The notes: a model not told the origin generated them from the letters alone. A stretch of DNA of 64,000 bases from a bacterium D16-34 (GCA_003612515.1 RAZB01000003.1:124001-188000), one strand, 5' to 3'; shown: positions 1-11,808, numbered from the stretch's first letter. Made by a program: numbers and translations.

Positions 1-1875
1 GAAGGATGCTACCTTGACCAAGGTATCGCACTTGGGCATCGCCGCCTTTCACTCATTGACCTTGCAGGTGGCAATCAACCGATGGTTCGCAAAGATGCCA
101 ATCACCACTCTCAAATCACCTCTCCTGCCCTCGACAAAAATGGACAGCCGTGCGCTGGAGGCAAAGATGCTGCTGCCAAAGGAGACTTCGCTATCGTTTT
201 CAACGGCGAAATCTATAACTACCAAGACTTACGCGCAGAGCTTAAAGCACTCGGCTGGGCGTTCGAGACCAATTCGGATACCGAAGTTTTGCTCGTAGGT
301 TACCTTGCGTGGGGCGAGAAAGTCCTCGATAAGCTGCGTGGCATGTTTGCGTTTGCCATCTGGGACAAACACTCACGCGAGCTGTTCTGCGCACGTGACT
401 TCTTTGGCATCAAGCCGTTTTACTATACGCTTATTAACGAACAGTTTATTTTTGCTTCAGAGATCAAATGCATTCTTGAGCATCCTGCCTATGAGCGCAA
501 ACTCAACGAAGCGGCTCTTGAGCAATACCTGTGCTTCCAATTCTCGGCGCTCGATGAGACCTTTTTTGAAGGCATCTACAAATTACCCCCTGCACACTGT
601 CTCAAAGTTGATGAAGCAGGCAATATGCAGATGCGCCGTTACTGGATTCCCACCTATGACTTTAATACGACTCGCTCTTTAGACGACACTGTTGATGCAA
701 TTGATGAGGCAGTTCATGAATCTGTTCGCTACCACAACGTTGCCGATGTTGAGGTTGGTTCGTTTTTATCAAGCGGTATTGATTCAAGCTACATGGCTGC
801 CTGCCTTGCTCAAGAAAATCCTGACATCAAGACGTTTACGGTCGGCTTCTCTGAATATGTTGGAGAGCGAGATGAAATTTCGTGGGCACAAGAACTTGCC
901 GTGGATCTGGGGATCTCAAATGACTCCAAACACATTTCTGAGGCTGAATATTGGGAGAGTTTGCCGCGCGTTCAGTGGCATATGGACGAACCCTCAGCCG
1001 ATCCGTCTGCCGTAGCGCTGTATTTCGTCGATCAACTTGCCGCAAAGCAAGTAAAAGCAGTGCTTTCAGGCGAAGGCGCCGACGAGTTTTTTGCAGGGTA
1101 TCGCATTTATCAAACACCATTTTCTAACGCAAAACTTGGCTGGCTTCCCAAGCCTGTACTGCGCGCAGCGTCAAAAGCTGCCCGCAAGCTGGGAATTCGC
1201 GGAGCAAACTATCTCAAACGCGCCAGCGAATCAGCGAAGGATTGGTACTACACCAACGCAAATGGTGTAGCCTTTAGCCCCGCTGAGCGTGAGCGTCTGC
1301 GCAAGGGTAAACGCAAACCACACGCATCAGTGCCCCCTACCCCTCAAATGCTGACGGCACCATACTATGCCGAGGTGGCCACCTTAGATGAGACAACGCA
1401 AATGCAGTATGTCGATCTGTATTTTTGGCTTGTTGGCGACATTTTGCTCAAGACCGACAAGATGTCTATGGCGCACTCGCTTGAAAGCCGCGTTCCCTTT
1501 TTGGACAAAGGGGTGTTTGACATTTCGCGCACCATCCCCACTTCACTCAAGCTCAATGCCACACAGACAAAAATTCCTCTGCGCGAAGCATCTGAGCACG
1601 TAATTCCTCATGATTGGGCGCAAAAAGAAAAGCTTGGTTTTCCGGTGCCTGTTGTAAATTGGCTTCGCCAAGATCAGTACTACAACCAGGTCAAAGCAGC
1701 TTTTACCGACGAGATTGCTGAGCAGTTTTTCAACACAGACGAGTTGGTGGCTCTCCTTGATGAGCACAAAGCAGGAGCAGACAGGTCTAGAAAGATCTGG
1801 ATCATTTACATGTTTTTGATGTGGTACAAGATCTATTTTGTAGAAAAATGCGTGCCAGCAAAGCCTACTGCCTAG
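1..1875 (+). CDS. asnB: Asparagine synthetase (glutamine-hydrolysing), 5' end outside the window
   Basis: Makes asparagine from aspartate, ATP and glutamine-derived ammonia in the cytoplasm. The frame is open from the first base, and the residues before the first internal Met (HRRLSLIDLAGGNQPM) are the conserved end of the class II glutaminase strand. The gene therefore starts before the window and the catalytic Cys2 is not visible. The glutaminase part follows with FNGEIYNY and RDFFGIKPFYY. The C-terminal synthetase domain has a PP-loop (SSGIDSSYMA; the usual SGGxDS has Ser for the first Gly) and GEGADEFFAGY. About 625 residues are present, normal for the family. It converges on the next gene with a 29-bp gap and no clear terminator. 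Family assignment is firm. AsnB rather than a related amidotransferase is inferred from full-length similarity. Confidence 0.93.
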   Translation, partial: EGCYLDQGIALGHRRLSLIDLAGGNQPMVRKDANHHSQITSPALDKNGQPCAGGKDAAAKGDFAIVFNGEIYNYQDLRAELKALGWAFETNSDTEVLLVGYLAWGEKVLDKLRGMFAFAIWDKHSRELFCARDFFGIKPFYYTLINEQFIFASEIKCILEHPAYERKLNEAALEQYLCFQFSALDETFFEGIYKLPPAHCLKVDEAGNMQMRRYWIPTYDFNTTRSLDDTVDAIDEAVHESVRYHNVADVEVGSFLSSGIDSSYMAACLAQENPDIKTFTVGFSEYVGERDEISWAQELAVDLGISNDSKHISEAEYWESLPRVQWHMDEPSADPSAVALYFVDQLAAKQVKAVLSGEGADEFFAGYRIYQTPFSNAKLGWLPKPVLRAASKAARKLGIRGANYLKRASESAKDWYYTNANGVAFSPAERERLRKGKRKPHASVPPTPQMLTAPYYAEVATLDETTQMQYVDLYFWLVGDILLKTDKMSMAHSLESRVPFLDKGVFDISRTIPTSLKLNATQTKIPLREASEHVIPHDWAQKEKLGFPVPVVNWLRQDQYYNQVKAAFTDEIAEQFFNTDELVALLDEHKAGADRSRKIWIIYMFLMWYKIYFVEKCVPAKPTA

Positions 1876-1904
1876 CCTTACCAGCAAACAACTTTGCACA
1901 CATG

Positions 1905-2885
1905 CTATACCAAGCGAGACGCCTTAACCGACACCAAGTGTCCCATTTCGTCTTGGAATACACAAAGAGCACCATCGCGGCTTTCATAGAGGTGATGAAA
2001 GCGAGCAAAGTTGTCGCGGCGAAGCGGGGCTGCTGACGCCTTTTCAATAGGCTTGCTTGCCTCGGTTGGCACGTTCGTTTGGGTAAGAGGTGCAACAGGT
2101 TGTGTGCTTTGCACAGTTTCAGGTACGTGTGTAGCAGCGTGAGCTGTCTCTACAGCTTGTGACTCATTGCCACAGTCTGCTAATTCAGTTTTTTCCTGCG
2201 CGTGATTTACTTCGGACACCGGTGTTAGTTCAATGCGAACCTTTCCGCCTACAGGAGACGCGGGAAACTCAAATACCGGTGCCCCGGTGCCGAAAAAATC
2301 CTCCACCTCGTCCAGGGCAAAACCAAACTCTTCTGCGGTTTTTTGATCGAGCGGTTCTGCGGTATCGGTACAAAGTGGTTCTTGGACTTGCTCTGGATGC
2401 TCAAGCGCAGCCTCAACCAAGCCCCCCTCCATCACGGTCATACCCGAAGGAAGTACGATCTCTTCTTCGACAAGAGAAGGCTCAGCTGCACTAGATGCTT
2501 TTATGTCTGCATTATTGCGAGCATCGTCTAACACGTCAGCGGCCTGCTCTTTTGCCTGAGTAGCATTGCTTGTTTCTGTGGTCAGCTGAGAAGTGGTTTT
2601 TAAAGACGCTTGCGAAGAATCCTCGGCAACATGCTCAACAACACGCTCGAGCGCCTGCTCCGTCAAAGGCATAACACCCATACGCGAATACATGCTCATA
2701 TTCGCTTGCGCGATCTTCATAAGCTCAGTGCCAAGCGCTTCTTGTTCTGCTTGATCTGTTTTCGAAGAGAGAGCTCGACCGATCTCGTGAACGCGACCCC
2801 AAGAAAGCGCGTCAAGATCTTCTTTGAGCGACACTATCTTGTCTATATCGCGAATAATTCGCTTCTGTGCCGATTTTCCGAACAT
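1905..2885 (-). CDS. Acidic protein of unknown function with conserved ends
   Basis: I do not recognise this 326-residue protein. Residues 1-90 are helix-rich (MFGKSAQKRIIRDIDKIV at the start, then SMYSRMGVMPLTEQALERVV). A long Glu/Ala/Thr/Pro-rich, probably disordered middle follows, and then a short compact end (RRDNFARFHHLYESRDGALC, then FQDEMGHLVSVKASRLV). There is no signal peptide or membrane segment. It lies just downstream of truA on the same strand with a 66-bp gap that holds its own candidate extended -10 element. The last 40 residues read like a small beta domain describing gene-expression or display input, but no function can be assigned. The start is ATG with GAGGAATT just upstream. 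Confidence 0.7.
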   Translation of the reverse strand: MFGKSAQKRIIRDIDKIVSLKEDLDALSWGRVHEIGRALSSKTDQAEQEALGTELMKIAQANMSMYSRMGVMPLTEQALERVVEHVAEDSSQASLKTTSQLTTETSNATQAKEQAADVLDDARNNADIKASSAAEPSLVEEEIVLPSGMTVMEGGLVEAALEHPEQVQEPLCTDTAEPLDQKTAEEFGFALDEVEDFFGTGAPVFEFPASPVGGKVRIELTPVSEVNHAQEKTELADCGNESQAVETAHAATHVPETVQSTQPVAPLTQTNVPTEASKPIEKASAAPLRRDNFARFHHLYESRDGALCVFQDEMGHLVSVKASRLV

Positions 2886-2940
2886 AATTCCTCGTTTAAG
2901 TTGCGTTTTGTCCGTAGCGTCTTTATCTAACGGATAGATT

Positions 2941-2949
2941 ATTCTAACA
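2941..2949 (-). promoter_or_regulatory. Candidate extended -10 element (TGTTAGAAT)
   Basis: On the minus strand this reads TGT-TAGAAT, an extended -10 form (TGn plus a near-consensus hexamer), about 55 bases before the start of the unknown acidic protein. The identical nonamer occurs in two other intergenic regions (7253-7261 and 29903-29911). No good -35 is visible, as expected for extended -10 promoters. Confidence 0.4.
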
Positions 2950-2951
2950 CG

Positions 2952-3734
2952 TTAGTAACAAACATGCCAAAAGACCAAACCATGCGCAGGCGCTGTTTCA
3001 CCAGCAGCATTCCTATCACAAGCAGCTAAAACTTCACCAACCCACTCAGGTTTTCTACGACCCAAGCCAACGCTTATCAATGTTCCTACGATGGTGCGTA
3101 CCATAGAGTGCAAAAACGCATTGCCTACAACCGTTATAGTGAGCACCTCTTCATCAAATACCAGCTGCGTTTGAATGCTGATATCAAAAATGCAACGGTG
3201 CGTTGGTTTGTCTTGAGCGGAGACCGCTTTGCAAAAACTTTTAAAGTCATGCTCTCCGATCAGGTATTTTGCAGCTAATTTCATAGCATTTACGTCAAGA
3301 TCGCCGGGGATATACCACGCAAAATCCTTCACAAAAAGAGGTGGTGTCTGCCCTGTATAAATATGATAATGATACTCGCGCGCAATAGCATCAAAACGCG
3401 CAGAAAACCCTTCAGGCTTAAAATCGAGGCGCTTTACGATCAAGTTATCGTCAGTCAAAGCGTTGAGAGAGCGCAAAAAAGTCTTCGGGTTTCGTTCTGA
3501 AAATTCCTCTTTCGATACAGCAAAACTAACCACTTGACCTATGGCATGAACGCCTGAATCGGTGCGCCCTGCACACGTAGTCTCCACATCTCGACGCAGC
3601 AGAAGCGACAAAGCATCTTCCAAGTTACCCTGAACCGTCATCTGACCGGGCTGCTTTGCAAAGCCGCAAAAAGGCTCACCGTTATATGCAACGGTGAGCG
3701 CTATAGTCTGCTGGCCTAGATCCTCCTGCGCCAT
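2952..3734 (-). CDS. truA: tRNA pseudouridine synthase A
   Basis: Converts U38-U40 of the tRNA anticodon stem to pseudouridine. The catalytic Asp lies in CAGRTDSGVHAIGQVVSF near residue 60, and the family's second half follows (FSARFDAIAREYHYHIY; HSMVRTIVGTLISVG). At 260 residues it has the usual length. I chose the ATG at 3734 over the longest open frame because it has an AGGTGGA ribosome site and leaves a 7-bp gap after dnaE; the longer version would overlap dnaE by 110 bases. The tight spacing suggests cotranscription with dnaE. Confidence 0.95.
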   Translation of the reverse strand: MAQEDLGQQTIALTVAYNGEPFCGFAKQPGQMTVQGNLEDALSLLLRRDVETTCAGRTDSGVHAIGQVVSFAVSKEEFSERNPKTFLRSLNALTDDNLIVKRLDFKPEGFSARFDAIAREYHYHIYTGQTPPLFVKDFAWYIPGDLDVNAMKLAAKYLIGEHDFKSFCKAVSAQDKPTHRCIFDISIQTQLVFDEEVLTITVVGNAFLHSMVRTIVGTLISVGLGRRKPEWVGEVLAACDRNAAGETAPAHGLVFWHVCY

Positions 3735-3741
3735 TTCCACC

Positions 3742-6700
3742 TTACGACGCCTTCCAGACAGCCGAGCCAAACAGCTCTTGAATCTTCGCGTGCAAAAGTG
3801 GATGCTGTGAGTTAACCGATAGTGGCAACTCCGCACGGAAGTTTCGTCCATCGGCCTGTTTTACAAAAAGCACTGCCCTATCACGTCCAGGATGCTCCTG
3901 CAAAACACGATTGAGCTTCACTGAGGTGTTCTGATCGAAGTCGGCCATATTAATATGCAGTTCAAAGAAATGTGGCTTATCAGCTTCGTCATCAATTTCT
4001 AGCGGAATAATCTCATAAGCCTTAATCTGATTGCCGCGATCCGAATGCTCAAACGAGCCCTTCAGCTTCACGATGGCATCATCTTGAATGAATTGGCCAT
4101 ACTTATCATAGTCAAAGCAAATGCAATCTACATGCCCTGTAGTATCTTCAAGGGTAAAGGTAGCCATCTTATTACCACGCTTGGTCATTTTGACGGCCAC
4201 ATTAGAAATCATTCCAACAAACGTTGCTGATTTAATATCATCTTCAGACTCCGCAAGGCTTCCGAGTTGATACTTCGTCATATTAGTAATTTGGCTTTCA
4301 TAAGGACGAAGCGGGTGATCAGAAACGTAAATCTTCATGATCTCTTTTTCGTAAGCGAGCAGCTGCCTGGTCGGCCACTCTATTCCATCAGGCTCAGGTA
4401 CCTCTTCGACAAAACCACTGTCGGGCTCATCGGCGAACAAATCAAAGAGCGACGTTTGCCCGGCATCGCGATCCTTCTGGCGCTTTGAAGCGTTCTCCAA
4501 AAGTGGCGTTTCGTCGACAAAATACATGAGTTGCTTGCGGGTGTAGCCCGTTGAGTCAAACGCTCCTCCCTTAATGAGAGATTCAAGCGTTTTGCGGTTG
4601 TAGCACTTCGCATCAAGACGGTTCACAAAGTCATGCAAGCTAGTATACGGGCCGTTCGCATTGCGCTCAGCAATAATCTCATCTGCAACATTTTTGCCAA
4701 CGCCACGCACGCCAACCAAGCCAAAACGAATACCCTCATCAACAGGCGTAAACTCCGCATTTGATGCATTGATATCCGGAGGCAAAACCGGTGTGCCATT
4801 GTGGTTGCAGCTTGCGATATAGCGAATTAATCGGTCAGTGTTTCCCATGTAACTGGTCAACACAGCTGCCATGTAGTCATTAGGATAATGCGCCTTGAGA
4901 TATGCCGTGCGCATAACCAAAATTGCGTATGCTGCAGAGTGAGATTTGTTGAAAGCGTACTTAGCGAACTTCTCAGCGTCGTTCCAAATCTGCTTGGCAA
5001 TCTCAAGCGAGAACCCGTTTTCTACGGCGCCTTTGTTCCAATCCTCTTGCAGTGCACGCATGACATCGAGTTTCTTTTTACCCATTGCCTTGCGCAATTT
5101 GTCAGCCTTTCCAGCTGAAAAGCCTGACATAGCCATGGATATTTGCATGATCTGCTCTTGGTAGACCATGGTGCCATACGTTTCTTCAAGGATAGGACGC
5201 AAGCGATCATCATAATAATGAACAGCGGTTCTGCCTGATGCCGTCTCTACATAGTCATCAACCATGCCCGATTCCAAAGGACCGGGACGGTTCAGAGCAA
5301 TGGAAGCAACGATGTCAGAAAAACGCGTCGGTGGCAGTCTTGAGAACAAGCTTACATACAAGGCACTCTCAACCTGGAACAGACCATCCATGTTGCCTGC
5401 TTGCATGAGCTTAAAAGCCTGCTCATCGTCGGTCGGAATCTCTTCAGGCTTGATGGTAACGCCGAATCGCTCTTTGATGTTCTGGCACGCAAATGACAAC
5501 ACATCCAATGTACGAAGACCCAAAAAGTCCATCTTGAGCAGGCCTAAGTCTGGAGTGTAGTGACCGTCATATTGCGTGATAATGCCGCCACCTTTAGTGT
5601 CGCGCTTCATGGGAACGTGATCAGACATAGGGTCACGGCAAATAATTGTTGCACACGCATGCACGCCTTCACCACGCACGTGCCCCTCAATGGAGCGCGC
5701 CGCATCAATTACGGTTCGCACATCTTCTTCGGTCTTATATGCTGATGCAAGATCAGGGTTGCTCTCAAGCGCTTTGTCAATTGTGATGCCCAGCTCATTG
5801 CCGATCATCTTGCAGATCTTGTCACCGGTTGCGTAAGGGTAATCCAAAACGCGCGCAGCATCTCGCACCGCATTTTTAGCCTGCAAGGTACCAAAGGTGA
5901 TTACCTGCGAAACGTGGTCTTCGCCATACACATCTTTAATGTGATCGATAACCTCTTCGCGCCTACCCTGCTCAAAGTCAACATCAATATCAGGCATCTC
6001 AACGCGCTCAGGCGACAAGAAGCGTTCAAACAGCAAGCCATTAGAGAGCGGCTCAAGGTCAGTAATGCCCATTGCATATGCAACGATTGCGCCTGCTGCC
6101 GAACCACGACCAGGACCTACTCCAATGCCTTGCGAACGAGCCCAGTCAATATATTCCTGCACGATCAAAAAGTATGCAGGAAATCCTTGCTGAATAATGA
6201 CTCCCATTTCATAATCGGCGCGCTCTTGTGCCTCTTGAGGAACGGGCGTTCCGTAACGCCATTCAAGACCCTGCTGTACGCGCTTTTTAAAATAGCTCTC
6301 TTCGGTTTCGCCTTCAGGCAAAGGAAAGCGCGGCAAAATTGAGTCTCGCTCAAGTTCGACATTGCACTTTTGCGCAACCTCGACAGTGTTGTCACATGCT
6401 TCCGGAAAATCTGCAAGAGCGCAACGCATCTCTTCTTCGGTTTTCATATAGAACTGATCGTTTGGAAAACTCATACGATCAGGGTCGTTTAAGATACGAC
6501 CCGTACCAATGCAAAGCAGGATATCCTGAGCTCGCGCATCTTCTTGCGTCAGATAGTGAAAGTCATTGGTGGCAATGGTTTTAAGACCCGCCGCTTGAGC
6601 AACACGCGTTAATTCGTGATTGAGCTGGGTTTGCGTTAAACCACCATCGGTGGATATGCCTTGATTTTGCAACTCAATATAGAAATCTCCCGGCTCAAAA

Positions 6701-7203
6701 CAGCTTGCCAGCTGCTTTGCCCACGCTACTGCTTCATCAAATTGCCCATTATCAATAAGCTTCGGCACAATACCGGCCAAACATGCTGACGAACCAATAA
6801 TGCCCTTTCCGTATTTTTGGAGCATGGAAAAGGTGGTGCGTGGCTTGTAATAATAGTTGTCTACGTGAGACTCACTCACCAAGCGAAGAAGATTGTGATA
6901 TCCCTCATTAGTCTTTGCTAGCAAAAGCAAGTGGTAGAGCTTCGGCTTAACATCTTTGCGCAAGCTTTCATCGGTGGTGAAATATACTTCACACCCATAA
7001 ATTGGCTTAACGCGCTTGCCTGTTTCAGCCTCAACCGAATCACATGCTGCGCATAACTCCGGCACGCCACTCATCACGCCATGGTCAGTAATGGCAATAG
7101 CTGGCATATCCAGCTCAGCCGCGCGCTTCACCATGTCCTTGATATGAGTGAGGCCGTCTAAAAGAGAGTATTCTGTATGATTGTGCAAGTGTACAAATGC
7201 CAT
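3742..7203 (-). CDS. dnaE: DNA polymerase III alpha subunit
   Basis: Replicative DNA polymerase, DnaE1 type, 1153 residues. The N-terminal PHP domain opens with MAFVHLHNHTEYSLLDGL. The palm carries GPGRGSAAGAIVAYAMGITD and the catalytic aspartates of PDIDVDFEQGRREEVIDHI near residue 400. A helix-hairpin-helix region and an OB fold (ATFVGMISNVAVKMTKRGN, FTLEDTTGHVDCICFD) follow near residues 960-1030. Complete PHP metal ligands (HLHNH, and later TDHG) suggest a metal-binding PHP domain. It is first of a probable dnaE-truA pair. The start codon follows a stretch reading TATGGGGCAAAT. Confidence 0.97.
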   Translation of the reverse strand: MAFVHLHNHTEYSLLDGLTHIKDMVKRAAELDMPAIAITDHGVMSGVPELCAACDSVEAETGKRVKPIYGCEVYFTTDESLRKDVKPKLYHLLLLAKTNEGYHNLLRLVSESHVDNYYYKPRTTFSMLQKYGKGIIGSSACLAGIVPKLIDNGQFDEAVAWAKQLASCFEPGDFYIELQNQGISTDGGLTQTQLNHELTRVAQAAGLKTIATNDFHYLTQEDARAQDILLCIGTGRILNDPDRMSFPNDQFYMKTEEEMRCALADFPEACDNTVEVAQKCNVELERDSILPRFPLPEGETEESYFKKRVQQGLEWRYGTPVPQEAQERADYEMGVIIQQGFPAYFLIVQEYIDWARSQGIGVGPGRGSAAGAIVAYAMGITDLEPLSNGLLFERFLSPERVEMPDIDVDFEQGRREEVIDHIKDVYGEDHVSQVITFGTLQAKNAVRDAARVLDYPYATGDKICKMIGNELGITIDKALESNPDLASAYKTEEDVRTVIDAARSIEGHVRGEGVHACATIICRDPMSDHVPMKRDTKGGGIITQYDGHYTPDLGLLKMDFLGLRTLDVLSFACQNIKERFGVTIKPEEIPTDDEQAFKLMQAGNMDGLFQVESALYVSLFSRLPPTRFSDIVASIALNRPGPLESGMVDDYVETASGRTAVHYYDDRLRPILEETYGTMVYQEQIMQISMAMSGFSAGKADKLRKAMGKKKLDVMRALQEDWNKGAVENGFSLEIAKQIWNDAEKFAKYAFNKSHSAAYAILVMRTAYLKAHYPNDYMAAVLTSYMGNTDRLIRYIASCNHNGTPVLPPDINASNAEFTPVDEGIRFGLVGVRGVGKNVADEIIAERNANGPYTSLHDFVNRLDAKCYNRKTLESLIKGGAFDSTGYTRKQLMYFVDETPLLENASKRQKDRDAGQTSLFDLFADEPDSGFVEEVPEPDGIEWPTRQLLAYEKEIMKIYVSDHPLRPYESQITNMTKYQLGSLAESEDDIKSATFVGMISNVAVKMTKRGNKMATFTLEDTTGHVDCICFDYDKYGQFIQDDAIVKLKGSFEHSDRGNQIKAYEIIPLEIDDEADKPHFFELHINMADFDQNTSVKLNRVLQEHPGRDRAVLFVKQADGRNFRAELPLSVNSQHPLLHAKIQELFGSAVWKAS

Positions 7204-7252
7204 ATTTGCCCCATAAATAAAAAGCTACCCTACGTTAGATGTATCGTTGGCT

Positions 7253-7261
7253 ATTCTAACA
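7253..7261 (-). promoter_or_regulatory. Candidate extended -10 element upstream of dnaE
   Basis: Minus-strand TGT-TAGAAT, about 50 bases before the dnaE start and identical to the element at 2941-2949. The surrounding 7204-7328 region contains nothing else I can name. No convincing -35 hexamer sits 16-18 bases upstream. Confidence 0.4.
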
Positions 7262-7328
7262 GGTTCAAGGCCTATAAGCGTTGAATCACACGCGAACAAA
7301 CAATGGATTTTTAGAGAATACAGCTCAC

Positions 7329-7361
7329 AAAAAATCCCCCAACCCACACCGGGTCGGGGGA
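7329..7361 (-). terminator. Intrinsic terminator of the ATP synthase operon
   Basis: Read leftwards, an 11-base stem (TCCCCCGACCC against GGGTTGGGGGA, one mismatch) with a short loop is followed by six T. It lies 100 bases beyond the atpC stop, where the atp transcript should end, and before the dnaE promoter region. Confidence 0.85.
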
Positions 7362-7460
7362 TAAAACTTGCATGGTGCATGGTTGTCGCGTTGCCAACAA
7401 CCAATTACCGTATGCTGGTAACGCTTGAAGGCTTAAGCGAAGCTTTCCCTAGCGAAGCGG

Positions 7461-7871
7461 CTAAGCGGCTCCCGCGACGCGTATAAGCGTCTCGTACCAT
7501 ACTTTGTCGGCTGCATACGTTGTCTTCGCCAGTTCCTCGGCGGAAAGATCCGCCATCTTGCCTTCAACAACTGCCAATTGCTCGCGAGCTGCAGTTGCAT
7601 CAATATCCTGTGAGGAAATTGCACGATCAGCTAAGACAATCACCTTGTCGGCAGAAACCTCAACATAGCCACCTTGTAGCACATAGCTTTTGGTGTCTTC
7701 AGAACCGGCAGGCTTAATGCGAGCTTCGCCATCTGAAAGCACTGATACAAGCGGCTCGTGACCCGCCAGAAAGCCCATTGAGCCTTCTGAGCCAGGAACA
7801 ACCACCATCTCAGCTTCCATTGACACAAGCTTTGCATCAGGCGTGACAATGTCGCACATAAAGCTAGCCAT
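7461..7871 (-). CDS. atpC: ATP synthase F1 epsilon subunit
   Basis: Central-stalk subunit that couples rotation to catalysis and can inhibit hydrolysis. Its 136 residues have the N-terminal beta sandwich (MCDIVTPDAKLV, VVPGSEGSMGFLAGHEPLV) and the C-terminal helical pair (ATAAREQLAVVEGKMADL). The atpD stop TAA abuts this ATG directly, so translation is probably coupled. Last gene of the operon. Confidence 0.95.
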   Translation of the reverse strand: MASFMCDIVTPDAKLVSMEAEMVVVPGSEGSMGFLAGHEPLVSVLSDGEARIKPAGSEDTKSYVLQGGYVEVSADKVIVLADRAISSQDIDATAAREQLAVVEGKMADLSAEELAKTTYAADKVWYETLIRVAGAA

Positions 7872-9326
<1,455 letters not shown>

Positions 9327-10223
9327 TTATTCCTCCAAAGCAGCCGCGCCACCAACGATTTCCGAAATCTCGGTCGTGATAGCGCCCTGACGTACGCGGT
9401 TATATAGTCTGGTCAATGTTTCGACCATCTCGGTGGCGTTGTCCGTCGCCGACATCATGGCGTTACGACGGGCACCCTGCTCAGCGGCAGCTGAATCAAT
9501 CAGCGCCTGATAGATGGTTGTACGCACATACGAAGGCAAAAGATGATCAAGAACAGCTTCAGCGCTTGGCTCAAAGATGGTGTCACCCTCAAGTCGCGTC
9601 TGATCAGCCTCAACGGCTGGCGTGTTCTCATCTAGAACCGACGTATCAACAGGAAGAACAATTTGCTGGCGAAGTTGCTGCTCGGCAGCATTCTTTGCGT
9701 GATTGTACACAAGATACACTTCGTCGATTGTTCCTGTTGCATACCCATCAATTGCGTAAGCAGAGATCTGTGCAGCCTCATCCATCGTAGGATCAGCTGA
9801 CAAGTTCGCAAAAGACAGAGACGGATTAACATGACGATAGGTCAAGTATCCGATTGCCTTCTTGCCACACGCAATTACTTCAACCGATGCACCTGCTGCT
9901 TGCTTTTCATGCATGAGACGCTCCATTTGGCGCAGCACATTGGTGTTAAAGCCACCAGCAAGACCTCGGTCGGACACAATCGCAATGATAAGGACATTTT
10001 TGACCTCATCATGCGTGCGCAACAACGCATTTTCAGAGCCACCTACACGCTTGGCAACATTGGCCAACATTTCGACCATGGAATTGGCATAAGGCGTAGA
10101 AGCTTCAACGCGCTCATTGGCGCGACGAATCTTGGCAGCCGCAACCATTTGCATGGTACGCGTGATCTGCTTCGTCGAGGAGACAGAGTTGATACGCCGT
10201 TCTATGTCGTGAAGGTTTGGCAT
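9327..10223 (-). CDS. atpG: ATP synthase F1 gamma subunit
   Basis: Rotary central shaft, 298 residues. The N-terminal helix (MPNLHDIERRINSVSSTKQ, TRTMQMVAAAKIRRA) and the C-terminal helix (RRNAMMSATDNATEMVETL) are the conserved coiled-coil halves. I start at the ATG at 10223 because it opens the family consensus and follows GGCAGGTAG. The longest open frame adds 17 residues that run into atpA. The gap to atpA is 13 bases. Confidence 0.95.
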   Translation of the reverse strand: MPNLHDIERRINSVSSTKQITRTMQMVAAAKIRRANERVEASTPYANSMVEMLANVAKRVGGSENALLRTHDEVKNVLIIAIVSDRGLAGGFNTNVLRQMERLMHEKQAAGASVEVIACGKKAIGYLTYRHVNPSLSFANLSADPTMDEAAQISAYAIDGYATGTIDEVYLVYNHAKNAAEQQLRQQIVLPVDTSVLDENTPAVEADQTRLEGDTIFEPSAEAVLDHLLPSYVRTTIYQALIDSAAAEQGARRNAMMSATDNATEMVETLTRLYNRVRQGAITTEISEIVGGAAALEE

Positions 10224-10236
10224 ACGTCTACCTGCC

Positions 10237-11808
10237 TTACGCCGACGGTGCAAACTGCAGCTTGAAAGCCTCAATAGCTGCGGTTAGGTCGGTTTCAATT
10301 TCGTCAGTAAACTTCTGCTCCTTATTCAACGCATCGAAAATCTCTGCTTTTGAAGCATGGAGATAATTAAGCAGCTCGCCGCGGAAGCGAACAACATCCT
10401 CAACAGGAATGCTATCCAAATAACCATGACCGCCAGCATAAATTGCTACTGCCTGATCCATTACTGGCATCGGGTTGTAGCGACCCTGCTTAAGCAGCTC
10501 GGTCATATGAGCACCACGGTTGAGCTGATCTTGCGTTGCCTTGTCAAGGTCAGAGCCAAACTGTGTAAATGCTTTCAGTTCACGATATGACGCCAAGTCA
10601 AGACGAAGCGTACCAGCAACCTGCTTCATGGCTTTCACCTGAGCAGAGCCACCTACACGTGATACCGAAATACCTACGTCAACTGCAGGGCGTTGTCCTT
10701 GGAAGAACAAGTCGGTCTGCAGATAAATCTGACCGTCGGTAATTGAAATTACGTTGGTCGGAATGTAGGCAGAAACGTCACCTGCTTGCGTCTCAATAAT
10801 CGGCAAAGCAGTCATTGAGCCAGCGCCCATATCATCAGACATCTTTACTGCGCGCTCCAATAAGCGTGAGTGCAAGTAGAAAATGTCACCAGGATATGCT
10901 TCGCGTCCGGGTGGGCGACGAAGAGTCAAAGACATCTGGCGGTATGCAACAGCCTGCTTTGACAGGTCATCATAGACGATCAATACCGCGCGACCCTTAT
11001 TTTCAGGTCCTGCCGGCTTGCCATCTTCGCCGTTGTAGACGAAGTACTCTCCAATAGCTGCACCAGCCATAGGAGCGATGTATTGCATAGGAGCTGAGTC
11101 AGATGCAGAAGCGTTAACGATAATGGTGTAATCCATTGCGTCATACTTCTCAAGCGTCTCAACTACGCCTGCTACCGTAGATGCTTTCTGACCAATAGCG
11201 ACATAGATACAAATCATATCTTTGCCCTTTTGGTTGATAATTGCATCAATAGCAATAGCAGTTTTGCCAGTTTGACGGTCGCCAATGATAAGCTCACGCT
11301 GACCACGACCGATCGGAATCATAGCGTCTACTGCCAAGATACCCGTCTGCATTGGCTCGTGCACGGGCTTGCGATAAATAACACCCGGAGCCTTGAATTC
11401 TACCGGACGAGTACCGTCAGCTTTGATAGGGCCTTTGCCGTCAATAGGCATACCTAACGGATTAACAACACGGCCAAGCATTTCGCGACCAGAAGGCACC
11501 TCTACCAAACGGCCGGTCGTCTTGACGGTATCATTTTCTTTGATTGCCGTAACGTCACCTAAAAGTACGGCACCAACTTCGTCTTCCTCAAGGTTTTGAG
11601 CCATACCATACACGGTCTGACCCTCAGAGTTGGTAAACTCTAAAAGCTCACCAGCCATTGCGTCTTTAAGACCATCAACGCGCGCAATACCGTCGCCAAC
11701 TTGGATAACGGTGCCAACCTCGCGGGACTCTACACTCGTGCCAAGGGCATCAAGCTGTTTGCGCAGTGCCTCGTCAATAGACTTTGCGGTGATTTCAGTC
11801 ACTAGCAT
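10237..11808 (-). CDS. atpA: ATP synthase F1 alpha subunit
   Basis: Non-catalytic nucleotide-binding subunit of the F1 head, 523 residues. The P-loop is [15 protein letters not shown] near residue 170. The conserved [20 protein letters not shown] (arginine finger) lies near residue 370. Its start overlaps the end of atpH by 7 bases, which indicates translational coupling. Confidence 0.97.
   Translation of the reverse strand: MLVTEITAKSIDEALRKQLDALGTSVESREVGTVIQVGDGIARVDGLKDAMAGELLEFTNSEGQTVYGMAQNLEEDEVGAVLLGDVTAIKENDTVKTTGRLVEVPSGREMLGRVVNPLGMPIDGKGPIKADGTRPVEFKAPGVIYRKPVHEPMQTGILAVDAMIPIGRGQRELIIGDRQTGKTAIAIDAIINQKGKDMICIYVAIGQKASTVAGVVETLEKYDAMDYTIIVNASASDSAPMQYIAPMAGAAIGEYFVYNGEDGKPAGPENKGRAVLIVYDDLSKQAVAYRQMSLTLRRPPGREAYPGDIFYLHSRLLERAVKMSDDMGAGSMTALPIIETQAGDVSAYIPTNVISITDGQIYLQTDLFFQGQRPAVDVGISVSRVGGSAQVKAMKQVAGTLRLDLASYRELKAFTQFGSDLDKATQDQLNRGAHMTELLKQGRYNPMPVMDQAVAIYAGGHGYLDSIPVEDVVRFRGELLNYLHASKAEIFDALNKEQKFTDEIETDLTAAIEAFKLQFAPSA

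Noticed and set aside
1543-1899. Long antisense frame over the end of asnB
   Set aside because: It mirrors a strongly conserved gene and has Cys/Leu-rich composition typical of shadow frames.
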